A DNA stretch of 64,000 bases. It comes from Mytilisepta virgata (lineage: Eukaryota; Mollusca; Bivalvia; Mytilida; Mytilidae). Of this stretch, positions 1 to 10,449 are shown in pieces (within the stretch, counting starts at the first letter, position 1; every line of letters begins with the position of its first letter). Made by a program: the position numbers and the translations under genes. The notes below the pieces were generated by a model. That model was given only the letters and a program-made list of their open reading frames with translations, did no database searches and was not told where the DNA came from. Location of the stretch: positions 48,810,150 to 48,874,149 of the forward strand of contig CM051514.1 of NCBI GenBank assembly GCA_028015205.1, in the 5' to 3' direction.

Positions 1-457
1 TATATTCTTTTTATATATTGTGCACGCGCTCCTACGTCATATGACGTCAGAAAACAAACAAACATTAAGTAGTACTGTCCAGATTTATTAAAAAGACTCC
101 TGTTCTTTTGGAAATGTTTAATCAATATTAATATTTTTTTATCGATATGTGCTCTGATTGTTCATTACACTTCACAATGTTGTTATTTATATAATTTTTT
201 AAAATAAAATTTGACCTTACTAGTTTCTGGATATTGTTTACTAAATTGAATTTTAGAATGAAATGGAATATTTATTACAACTGCTCATGGAATGTGGATC
301 AGCAATGAATAATACTCCTTTCATCAGTATTGTTTGTTTTTTGCCACTCAAAAAGCAGAAGTTTACAATACATAATTCAAAGTCCCTATTACTGCTTTTA
401 TTTTACCTATCCCCTTAACGTTATTTATGCTTGAAAAATTCTGAACAACCAGCATGC

Positions 458-730
458 TCAGACGTCAGAGAGGACAAGAAACCATTTAAGCATGTCAATA
501 ATGATTTGCATAACATAACAAGGAGAAACTATGATAGTATAATATACACAAGTAAAGTCAAAAAATACCAAGGGATATTCGAAGGAGGGAAAATTCGTAA
601 AAACTGACAAACTCCGGAGAACAACGAAGACACGACCAAAACAATACATGCACTACAATTAAAAACTAAAAACATATGAACAACATGGACCCCACTAAAA
701 ATCCGGGGGTAGACTGCCAATGTCAAATCC
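458..730 (-). repeat. Retroelement 3'-end remnant (TGGGGTCCATGTTG family)
   Basis: Read on the minus strand, this stretch carries the string TGGGGTCCATGTTGTTCATA and a block around TTCTCCGGAGTTTGTCAG. Both recur at 49.6 kb (plus strand, directly behind a retroelement C-terminus) and at 53.5-53.8 and 60.97-61.15 kb. By comparison with the 49.3 kb copy this is the untranslated 3' part of a 5'-truncated retroelement. The short reading frames here are not genes. Confidence 0.6.
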
Positions 731-999
731 GGTAACGATCTTTATCTTTTTGCAACGGATAATTGTTCACTTCTTTTGTTTGTAGTAATCTAATCATCTT
801 CCAGGAAGTTCCCCATTACAACATTTAGGTTGATCTGAAAAAAAACAACAATAGTAATAGATGGACCTGTTGTCTGTTTCTCTGAGAATCTTAATAATGT
901 TTATAAAGTATCAATCTCAATGTTAATTTTATCTTTTGTTTCCTTTATTCGTGATATTTTATTGCCCTTTCCAATTTATTTCAGACTTTTTCGTTTAGT

Positions 1000-1385
1000 A
1001 AAGCGACAGTATCCGACCTGCAGCTATGAGTCTTTCAATGTTGAAACGAGCAAATTCTGATCCTGCTATCTAAATTATATACTGTGCAGTTCTAGTAAGC
1101 GGTCAATCACCTTGTTGGTTATCATACTGTATTTGTTTTTATAGTGTGTTTTATACACCAAAGTGTCAGGACAGATAATTGTGTGGTTTGGTTACCCATA
1201 AAACCGATTTAACCCAATTAGTGTCTGTACCAAGTCAGACTATCCTGACTCCCTGTTGTTTATGTTTGTGTTTTGTGATGTTTAATGTTTAATGTTATTT
1301 TTTGTCCGGGTTTTTGTCATTTAGGGATTGTGATTGTTGACCTTTCCTGTTATATATTTTGTTGTTTATTACAATAAATAACTTC
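1000..1385 (+). repeat. Interspersed repeat, copy 1 of the 'caccagagtgtcagg' family
   Basis: Contains the recognisable order: CGACAGTATCCGACCTGC, a block on cACCAaAGTGTCAGGACAGA, a block on CCAAGTCAGACTATCCTGAC, then a T-rich tail with TTGACCTTTCCTGTTAT. The same order is found at 1,800-2,095, 9,095-9,410 and, reversed, at 7,785-8,035. No coding potential is seen. Probably a 3' tail of a retroelement, since the tail resembles the sequence next to the minisatellites at 54.4 and 61.9 kb. Confidence 0.55.
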
Positions 1386-1799
1386 CCCTTTCTTGACGGA
1401 GACATGCCTGTAGCACCATCGTATGCTGTGTTCATATCACAGGCTGTACTTTTTCCACAAATTTGATCAAGGTTAAAATATTTTAACGAGCGATTACTAA
1501 AAAACTTTTATCGCAGGGTGATAGATTTCACAAGCTGCTAAATGCTTTTACAAAGTTTTTATAATATATATCAACATCTTTAGCTAAATACCCGGTTGTT
1601 TTCAGAAAAGGACTTATCACGAACGGGTTTTCCTTCCTAGTTTCTATTATAATATCGTGAATACATGTTAATGCAAAAGTCTCGCCAATAACTAATATAA
1701 AGTTAGTTACTTAAGATCTTTTAAAGTAAGGGCTACAAATATGAAATTTTATATAATTCCGTAAAAAAGGCTCTTTCCCCAATCACTTAAAGACTTTAG

Positions 1800-2095
1800 A
1801 TTTATACTGCCGTCGTTTAATAGAACGACAGTATCCCACCTGCAACAAATTTTAAAGTATGTTTTATACACCAGAGTGTCATGAAAAAAGGGGAGGTTTG
1901 GGTACCTATAAAACCTGTTTAAATCCACCACTGTACAGTTGCTGTACCAAGTCAGACAATACTTACTCTTTGGTGTGTTTATGTCTGTGTTTTGATCTCT
2001 TTTATGTTATTTTTTGTTCGGAGTTTTGTATGTTGTCTAGCGTTTATTGATAAGTATCATTGTTGACTTTTCCTGGTGTTTATTACAGGATATGC
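1800..2095 (+). repeat. Interspersed repeat, copy 2 of the 'caccagagtgtcagg' family
   Basis: A second copy about 700 bases after the first, with matching blocks CGACAGTATCCcACCTGC, ACACCAGAGTGTCAtGA and CCAAGTCAGACaAT, and the TTGACTTTTCCTGG tail. It is more diverged than copy 1. The short frames inside it are not supported as genes. Confidence 0.5.
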
Positions 2096-2608
2096 TTGCT
2101 CCTTTTTTTGAATCAAGTTATATTAAAGGAAAGGATAATGGTTAATCATCAAGAAATCAGTTAATGCATTACGCGGTGACACACAGCAAGTTGGAATAGA
2201 TTGGCATAGGAACCAAGGCAACGCAACATTCAAAGCAAAGCATACAAAAAATGTTTCTGAAGTCAAAGGCAAGAAGGTGTTGTAAATCAAAAATGGAAGA
2301 AAAACGTGATAAAAATAACTACATCTAACGATGTGTCAACAGCAAATATTAACTTTTATTCACTGCTTTAGTTGTCTTTGATCTTAATATCAGGTATAAC
2401 ATTTTATGTCAAAAATAAACTTGGGACAATATTCTATACTAAAATGTTAAGAACAGGGATAAAAGTACTAATGTTTTATGTGAATGTAAACTATTGCAAT
2501 TTTCATTATAAATAAACATTCTCTTATACCAATTTTAATTCAGTGTATGCATATATTTCACCAATTAAAGTCTCATTAGAATTCTTAAAGCTGAAGAGTA
2601 AGATAAAA
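2096..2608. other. Gene-free stretch, 3' flank of peptide gene 1
   Basis: No reading frame or repeat was recognised here. It lies directly downstream (minus strand) of the stop codon of peptide gene 1. On that strand an ATTAAA-type polyadenylation signal occurs about 75 bases past the stop, so part of it is probably 3' UTR. Confidence 0.4.
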
Positions 2609-5600
2609 CTAAGACCTAAATCTACCTACAGCATCTCCGACTGTGTGTGGTGAAATAAACTAAGATACTGAGTTGTTAAAATTTTACTAGACGAATGATT
2701 CTGAAAATGGCATTAGTAGCAATGAATTTAGTGTGTATATGTACTTGCAGGGTTATTTTCAGAACACTTGCGAATATTGTACTCACTTCTGTCATCTCCC
2801 TTGGCTGTTGTAGGTCCTCCTGTTGTTAAGAAATGAACATGAATATTATACTAGAGAATATGTAATTTACCAATTTTTGGGGATAAAATCTGTTCTACAA
2901 ACAACAATAGAAAAGCAGCAAAATCAAAAACTACTATAACAATAAAAACAGAAAAAAACAAAACGAAATAATTTAGTTTTGACAATTACATAAAATCCAA
3001 AAGTTGTAGAAATTGCATAAATGTAGTTGAAACAATGCAAAAAAAAACTGTTGTCATCTTACATCCTATGTTACGGGCTCTAGCAAAACAATCAATCAGT
3101 GGAAACAAGGCTCCTTACAAACATCAAATAAGAAATTTAAATACACAATTATATATGCCAATGACCAACACATTCCTGACTTCGGGCAATGCTCAAATAA
3201 TATGCTGCGGGGTTAAACTAGTTTATATCCATTATAAAAAACCTAAATAATACTGTAGGATAAGTAATACAAAGGGCAAGTGGAATTAAAATGAGTGGAG
3301 ATATGGAGTAAGTGTTGATGAGACAAAATTCAAGTCATGGAATTCTAAAAGTATAAATACACAGGGCATGTGCCAGTGCAGCACAATATGCTCTTAATAA
3401 TCCTTATAAATTCATTGTTAGATAATATTTAGATATTAGATTATGAACGCATAAATTGAATTTGATAAACTGTATTTGTATTTTGTACTTCAATATTTGA
3501 AATTAAATTAGGTAAAAACTGTAATATTTTACCTGTCACTGGTTGGGCTAATATGAGGTCATTTTCCGTACTTCCCTCATCATCCGAAACACCAGTAATA
3601 GAAACTATAAAACAATTTTAATAATTAAGAACAAACGTTCTTTAATACCAAGTACCCTAACAATATCCGTTTAAACTTCCATCTATTAATTTTGTTTTAG
3701 CTCATCTGATCCAAAGGGTCCTATGAGTTTTTGGCATCCGTCGTCCGGTTTCGTCGTTCACGTTTCACATAATGATAATGATCTTCTCCTTGGGAACCAC
3801 TGAACAGAATGAAAACAAATAAGACCTGTCCAAGTGTTGTTACTTTGGTTCAATTTGTAGGAAAACATTGCCAGCATGTGTTTTTCTAATTTCGGATTGG
3901 CTGATTTTAAAAACAAACTTCTTCTAAAGAACAGATTACCTGATTGAAACTAAACTTTATATTTATGTTCCTATGAAGGTGCTGACCAACGGTTTTTACT
4001 TTGGTGCCGATCTGTCATCCAAGATGGCTACCAGTGGGGGACTTAGTTTAACATAGAACCGTATGGTAAATGCTTCTTGAGAAACACTAAATGGATTGAA
4101 ATCAAACATGATACAGATATATCCCTCACGTTACCATCAATAGTGTTGTTATTTTTGCACAATTTGGAGTTTTTCCTTATGGTAAGCCTTGATCAGTTTA
4201 CGCTTTAGAAGTAATATTTTGACTTCACATTTTGATTGAACATTATGTGCAAAATCTTTTTTGATCTGACGTCATATTTCTTTATATTCATTGCTCTTTA
4301 TGAGATGATGACCAAGGGCTGTTGCTTTTGTGCAGGTCCATCATATGAGGTGGCCGCCAGTGAGGGTCTTAAATTAACATAGAACCCTATGGGAAATAGG
4401 TAAAAAAATGTCGTCCAGGGACTTAGTTTAAAATGGGAAATACCCACAAAAATCTTCCAGAGAATCTGAATGGATTGAAACTAATCATGGCATGAGTGTT
4501 CCTTATGATGTTCTGACCAAGCGTTGTTACTTTGATGTCGATCTGTCTTCCATGTTGGCCGTCAGCGGAAGACTTAGTATAACATAGGACCCTGTGGGAT
4601 CTACATAGAAACGGCTTTTTCTTGAAAATTACGGAATGGATTGAACCCAAACATGGCATGGATGTTAATCTTTAACAATGAACAAATGGAAATATCAGTT
4701 GAGCGACACAGCTCCTGGTAGCCTCTGGTTCTATCTGAATCGAATTGCACTCTGGATTATTTCTACTATGTCATTCGTATTTTGAACATGTGCACATAAT
4801 TGATGACGTGTAAGATTAAAGACATATTAGCAAAAACAAAGGAACAGATTGCCGAATCGTTGTTACTTTGTTGCTGATTGGAACATAAACGTACAACATA
4901 GCCAACTTTCGTAGGGACAAGTCTTAATCTCATGCCTGGCAAAAAACAAATCAGATCTGAAGACTTACTTAGCTTTAATTACTGACAAAAAACAGATGGC
5001 TCGAAATCTAATATATCAGGATCTTTTCAAAGGTTTGAAGAAAAATGTCAGTTTAAGAAGCATTATACAACCACTTGTCATTCCCCTAACAAACATGGGT
5101 GTATGATCCCAACAGCGGTTTTCTGCTTAGTTAAATTTGGATTTTCTCGCCCGAATATATTAGATCTATCAGATTGAAACTTGTCATGATGACACGATCT
5201 TTTTCACTTAAAACCTTAGTTATTGTCAAAAAAAAAAGAAGCTTTTTCTAACATTGTACATATACATATATATGTGGTAAAGCTTTCATTTAGATATGTG
5301 AAATACTGTAACCCTCGCGTCAACCTTTGTTTTCAAGTGGACCAGTTTCTATTTTACACGAGTAAATAAATAAAAAATAATTTGAATGAAAAGGAAATAT
5401 GTCCATACTTTATTTTAAACGTAGTTAATATAAAAAACGAAAATATTAGTACTGTCTTGAGGTTTCTTAAGGATGCTCGCTTGTCATGTTTTAGTCTTTT
5501 TGTCAGATTTTATCCATTTCTTAAACATTAAATTTTTTGCCAATGAACCCCCACTTTTTCTTTTATAATTCAATCATATGTACCTTAAAATAGTATTTGA

Positions 5601-6776
5601 CAAAATTTTATGAAATCCTTTTTATTTTTTCATACATTTTTGAGAGACTGAAATTGCCAATGCAAAGACAATGAAAAATCCAGAGAAAACCTATTTCCTG
5701 CACATTTTCAAAGCTTTATAGCTCTAAAATGAGCACATGAACCTATATTTGATTCTTGCTTATTTGTTTACTATTCATATGTTCTCTCAATCAAAATCAC
5801 CTATTTCAAATCCTATTTATTTCCTATTAGACCAGCGATCATCCTTAATACGGTGTTAGTAAAATAACAGAGCATACGAAGTCGCTAAACTGCAATCATG
5901 TTTGCATATGACTAATTGGCTATCACATACATCTGCAATTAAAATTTTAATTTAACTGCACTTCAACGTTTGCCTATTTTAATTGTTATTTGTCAACGAA
6001 GAACCATTGAAAAGCAATAAAGCTTCAAATACCGCTGATAGTGTTACACAAGTTTGATAAAAAGATGACTGTATGATCGAAAACATTAACACGAAGAATT
6101 ATTAAAAGATCTGATCTGTTGGTAAAATTGATAGCGGTAAATGTTATATATAGTTTCTCCTTCAGGTACGAGTCAGTTATGGAATGTCTCCACCCGAGAT
6201 AGTTATTTTTTAATTTTAAGCGGGCGTGTTAAAATCTAAAATTTAACTATCGAGGGTGGAGAAATTCTATAACTCTCGAGTAAATAGAAGGAGAATCTGT
6301 TTCGCCTATAATGTTCAACACAAACCTCTAGAAAGTCCGGTTACCGTCGCATTTTGTTTACATGAACGCCATTTCGGAACTTCTCAAGTTTATCTTTCCA
6401 ATAAAATTTTAAAAACGGCCGAAATTCCCATGCAGAAATTTAATCAGCGGGAAGTGGTTATAAATATGTATTTTTATCCCACCGATTAAACACGTCAAGA
6501 ATAGGAGAAAAAATGTTATATGTTACTAATACGTAAAATAATGTATAAAAATGTATATGATAATTCTTGATGTAGATAACTTTTAAAAGATTAATTATGT
6601 AGATGAATTTTGAAAAGTTAGACGTAATACATGTACATGTATCAGATCTAACATTTACTAATTCTAAAATATGTAAAATAGATAGAAAGAATATTATACA
6701 TACCTGATTTTATATCTCCCATCAACAGACATAGATACAAGAGACAAAGAACAGCCTTCATCACGGAAGTCCTCAT
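2609..6776 (-). CDS. Small secreted peptide gene 1, four coding exons (candidate, unrecognised family)
   Basis: The model has coding exons at 6704-6776, 3533-3604, 2787-2819 and 2609-2640, giving 69 residues. Exon 1 encodes a clear signal peptide: MRTSVMKAVLCL, a Leu/Tyr/Cys-rich core, then GDIKS. It ends at a GTATGT donor. Exon 2 (72 bp) follows a TTTTATAG acceptor, encodes a hydrophilic segment with SDDEGSTEND, and ends at GTAAAA. Exon 3 (33 bp) encodes GGPTTAKGDDR and ends at a strong GTGAGT donor. Exon 4 follows CACACACAG and encodes GDAVGRFRS then TAG. All three introns are phase 1 and both internal exons are multiples of three, so frame holds throughout. There are no cysteines after the signal region, so a disulfide-framed peptide is excluded. 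The likely product is a short linear secreted peptide; function unknown. Intron 1 carries three repeats. Splice signals and phases are visible; the joining of exons is inferred. Confidence 0.55.
3699..4731. repeat. AGCTCA...GAGC-bounded bivalve repeat in intron 1 of peptide gene 1
   Basis: It begins AGCTCATCTGATCCAAAGGG followed by GGCATCCGTCGTCC. It ends near GAGCGACACAGCTCCTGGTA and GCCTCTGG. The same boundary signature frames 13,296-15,013 and opens 15,451. The body is a degenerate series of blocks resembling CCAAGCGTTGTTACTTTG with CCATGTTGGCC. No open coding frame of note. Probably a non-autonomous mobile repeat. Confidence 0.6.
5467..5848. mobile_element. MITE with TTAA-bounded inverted ends
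   Basis: The left end TTAAGGATGCTCGCTtG is matched by the inverted right end, which read in reverse complement is TTAAGGATGaTCGCTgG. The element is about 382 bp with no coding frame. TTAA at both borders would fit piggyBac-type target choice. It sits inside intron 1 of peptide gene 1. Confidence 0.55.
6141..6522. mobile_element. Hairpin-containing repeat, copy 1 (related to 33.45 kb)
   Basis: Roughly 50-base arms around TCTCCACCCGAGATAGTTA and AACTATCGAGGGTGGAGA fold back on each other. The right half reads GAAGGAGAATCTGTTTC and the outer ends run toward GTTATATATAGTTTCTCCT and AGGAGAAAAAATGTTATAT. The same layout recurs at 33,449-33,820 just behind the TLR gene. The 77-codon frame within it is not supported as a gene. 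Confidence 0.6.
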
Positions 6777-6884
6777 GAGATATCGACTTGTATAATGAAG
6801 GTCAACAACATCCCGTATAACAGCTTGATGTTTATTATTTTACGCTTTATGAAGTACGAAATCTTTAGTATCTATGTAGAGGTA

Positions 6885-7059
6885 CGGACACATATTAGGA
6901 ATTTTATAAGATATCTCATATAATTTTCTTTATAAGATATCTTATAAACTATATAACAGATCTTATAAATTATTTGAGATATCTTATAAAATATATCAGA
7001 TATCTTATAAAGTTTATTAGATATCTTGAAGTTAGAATAAATAGTAAAACTGCTTGCCA
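6885..7059. mobile_element. GATATC-palindrome MITE, copy 1 (left end missing)
   Basis: An array of AAGATATCTTATAAA-like palindromes ends in TTAGAATAAATAGTAAAAC and GCTTGCCA followed by TA. This is the right end of the elements at 55,498-55,754 and 62,981-63,338. The matching left inverted end is absent. It lies about 110 bp upstream of the start codon of peptide gene 1, in the likely promoter region. Confidence 0.65.
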
Positions 7060-7061
7060 TA

Positions 7062-7784
7062 GTTTTCTTTGAATTTTCACGCTACATTAGCATCCAATTA
7101 CTACAAATGATAAAGTTGATGTAGTCCTAATAATAATAACATATGTTACAAAAATTACATATAGATGTTGATGCATGAGTGATACATTCACCTGAATTAT
7201 ATTAAATAGTGAAAATATACAAAAGGTTGAAATATTTTTATGGATTTTTTATCCATCAAAAACTTATCAATAATAACATACATGTAGACCCGTCCATCAA
7301 AAGCCTTAAGGCCAAAATAAAAAAAAAACAAGTGTGGTTCCGGTTACATCAAGCTAAAATATAGGATTGGTAGGTAGGGATTTTTATTAATTTTGCAATC
7401 TTTCACATTGAGAATAGAGGAGAGAAATTCTGTCTTAAACAGTACTTACTCAAAAATGTAAGAACATGTTAAGGGTATCTGCCAAAAATTGAGTTGGTAG
7501 GGTAACCGGGACAACACATATTTTTTATTTTATTTCGCCCAAATTAAGACCCAGGAAAAAATATTTAATTATCTTCTTTGGTTAGAATTAGATGTGTCGG
7601 TTTGGCTCGAATGATGAAAGAAATTTAACGGGCCATTCTTTGATTGCAAACCCAGAGACAAAAACATGGTTTGAATAGGCAAGTATGAGAAAAATTAGAC
7701 AGAAAAGAAATACAAAATGTATGAGCAATATGAACCCTACAAAACCGTGAAGGTGAACTGCTATCGTCTCGAAAGATTTCTAAA
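7062..7784. other. Gene-free AT-rich stretch
   Basis: No coding frame, repeat boundary or RNA gene was recognised on either strand. Confidence 0.4.
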
Positions 7785-8035
7785 ACATTAAAATGGATAA
7801 CAGGAACAGTCAGAAATCACATTTTTTATTAAACCGGTTTTAAGGGTACCCAAATATCCCCCTTATATAAAACATAATATAAAAGCCAATACCGTATAAT
7901 TACCAACAAAGTGTTTGCTTGATAAAAATTGATGGTACATAATTTAGATTCAGGATCAGAATGTGCTCGTTTTATCTATAAAACTAGCTAAGACTTTCAT
8001 AGCTGCTGGTCGGATAAGCAATTATACTGTCTCTT
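7785..8035 (-). repeat. Interspersed repeat, copy 3 of the 'caccagagtgtcagg' family
   Basis: Read on the minus strand it matches copy 1: a GACCaGCAGCTATGA block, ACGAGCACATTCTGATCCTG, then GGGGGATATTTGGGTACC and AAAACCGGTTTA. The orientation is opposite to the other copies. Non-coding. Confidence 0.5.
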
Positions 8036-9094
8036 ATAAGGCCTATCTAGCTCATTTTAATTTACACATGTTACTTGAAATTTATTATTAACTGCCACAT
8101 CTTATACGAATTGCATGAAAATAAAACTCCTTCATTTCATACGTTTTCACAGTGCTAACAACGACGATTATACATCATAATAATTGTTTTAAAACTGGAA
8201 TCATGATATATTCAAGGAATTTCTTCCATCTGAGGTAGAAATACCTTACCAGCAAATTTGGTTCAATAAAATTTATCATACTAATTTTCATCTCTGGTGG
8301 ATAAAACATATACCTTCATACCTATAACAAACGGCCCTATTTAGATAACATATAAGATCGTAAAGAAAATCATCTGTTTGATTTAAATAACCACGCTATA
8401 ATAAAATCTAATTATTACAAATTCTATAGTTGATGAATAGCTGTAATAATAATAACATCTGCTACAAAAAGTACAAGTAGATGTTGATCCACGAATAATA
8501 CATGAATCCGAATAATATTAAATAACGTAAGGACACAAAAGGTCAAACAGTTTATAGTTCTATGATCTTTGCTAAATTGAATCAATATTAATAACACAGA
8601 ACGACAGCCTATAGATACAAACACAAGTACAAATAATTTTATATTAAATTACCTTCAAATATACTATTTGTGAATTTGTATTAGTAACCAACCTGTCTTT
8701 TCTTGTGGCACATCAAGGCAAAATTTAAAACACGCTGCAAATACCTCTGTGCTTATTGACAGTACTGCATCAAATCTAGAACATCACGCCTTACTTTGTG
8801 ATATACCAATCAAATTCAAAACTACATCGTGATATTTTATAACAGTAAACCAATTCATCTGGCTTCTCAAGTCCCATAAAATTTTCAGTCAAAAATCCAT
8901 TTACAACAAGTGTGACTGTAAGAAACCCTCTGTCGCCTTTAAATTGTTTGTATGAATTCATTTTCTACATATTATAGTACGTGGTTTGTTTTTTCTTTTT
9001 TTATGGTTTTCTCATTAATCATATTACAACCTACCTCTTCCTCTTGATTCTGTTTTCTTGCATGTGCCAATCCCATAAGGGCCATAATGGCGTC
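8036..9094. other. Gene-free AT-rich stretch
   Basis: No supported gene or recognisable repeat boundary. The few short open frames have no family resemblance and no usable splice context that I could identify. Confidence 0.4.
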
Positions 9095-9410
9095 AAAGGT
9101 ATGCCAAGTAAACAGTCACCTTGTTGATAATCATACGGTATATTTTAATACACCAGAGTGTCAGGATAGATAAGAGGCAGATTTGGGTACCAATAAAACC
9201 AGATCAACCCCACCAATATTCGGTGTCTGTACCAAGTCAGACTATTCTGACTCTCTGTTGTGTTTAATGATTGTGTTTTGTGCTCTTCATATCATTTTTT
9301 GTCCAGGCTCTTTCTGGTGAGTGGAATTCATTGATTGGTATTTCATTTCATTTCAAGGTTCCTGTTATCCATTTTGCTGTTTATCAACTATAAATAATGT
9401 AGATTCGATC
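9095..9410 (+). repeat. Interspersed repeat, copy 4 of the 'caccagagtgtcagg' family
   Basis: The best-preserved copy, with ACACCAGAGTGTCAGGATAG, TTTGGGTACCAATAAAACC, GGTGTCTGTACCAAGTCAG and the T-rich TTCCTGTTATCC tail. Non-coding. Confidence 0.6.
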
Positions 9411-9574
9411 CGTGAATCTTCATGATACACTACACAGTACATTTTTTACATACTAAAATCTTTCGAAAAATGTCCGTAGAGCTATACCTTTACAGTAAAT
9501 ATTTTAAATTCGAGAGCAGAACCTCCATCAAATATACCTGACAACTAAATGTCAGCTCGATATTTAATTTACTC

Positions 9575-9856
9575 TTAAGGTGGTACCCAACACCTTGACT
9601 AAAATAAATTTGGCTCGTTTAATTTTCATAAATTTTTTAGGAAATATTTACTTTGAGCCGTTGACATAAATGTTGATTTTTTTTAGTAAATAGAATTTCG
9701 CACTTCACGGGAATAATTTCATTGAATATATACCAGTTTGGCAAACATCAATTTTGATCATAGAGAAGCCTAATTTCTCTTTACTTATTAAATTTGATTA
9801 AAACGCCCTGGTGATTTTTAAGAGTTATCTTCCTGTAGTGTTGGGTACCACCTTAA
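9575..9856. mobile_element. MITE with 19-bp perfect terminal inverted repeats
   Basis: The left end TTAAGGTGGTACCCAACAC is matched perfectly by GTGTTGGGTACCACCTTAA at the right. The element is 282 bp and non-coding. The flanks are ACTC on both sides, which gives either a 4-bp ACTC target duplication or, if TTAA is the duplicated target, a piggyBac-like insertion. Confidence 0.85.
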
Positions 9857-10104
9857 ACTCTGTTGAAAATTTAAGAAAACTCGGATACATCGTAATGGGA
9901 AACGTCGACTCAGGGATATATATTCTTTTGCAAGTACTTTTGATTTCGAAAATGTACATTTCGACTCATAGTACTCAAGACTAAGATTATGGAAGTCAAA
10001 TTCTTATTGTAGAATTGTCGTGTTCTGGAAAAATGAATAACATATATAAAAGAAAACATAAAATATGTAGCTACCACCAGTTTCTGTCACTATAATACAT
10101 ATGG

Positions 10105-10230
10105 GAATGCATATCGCTTGTTATTTACCCAAGTTATTTAATAACAAAATGATAATAAACGAGCCTTGGAGAGTTTATTATTATTTTTTTATTAAATGAC
10201 GAGAATAAATAACAAGTGATATACATTTCT
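10105..10230. repeat. Imperfect hairpin
   Basis: ATATCGCTTGTTATTTAcCC at the left pairs with the inverted GAATAAATAACAAGTGATAT at the right across about 70 bases, with a further ATTTAATAA/TTATTAAAT pairing inside. Probably a small mobile-element remnant. No coding sequence. Confidence 0.5.
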
Positions 10231-10449
10231 CACAAGTTGCGAAACCTATTTCTCTGATGATAAAATCATTTCATGCGGCCTATTTTAAACGCGGAGCAAC
10301 ACCTACGTTCAGAACGTCATGCGTTGCTAAGGAGACAAACGAGACTTTAGAAACGTCCAACCAGCGTTCGCAGTGCAGCGTTGTAGGCCAATCAAACAGA
10401 GGTATTTGCTTTATTCAATGGTGGATAAACTTGAAACAACTTTGAATAA

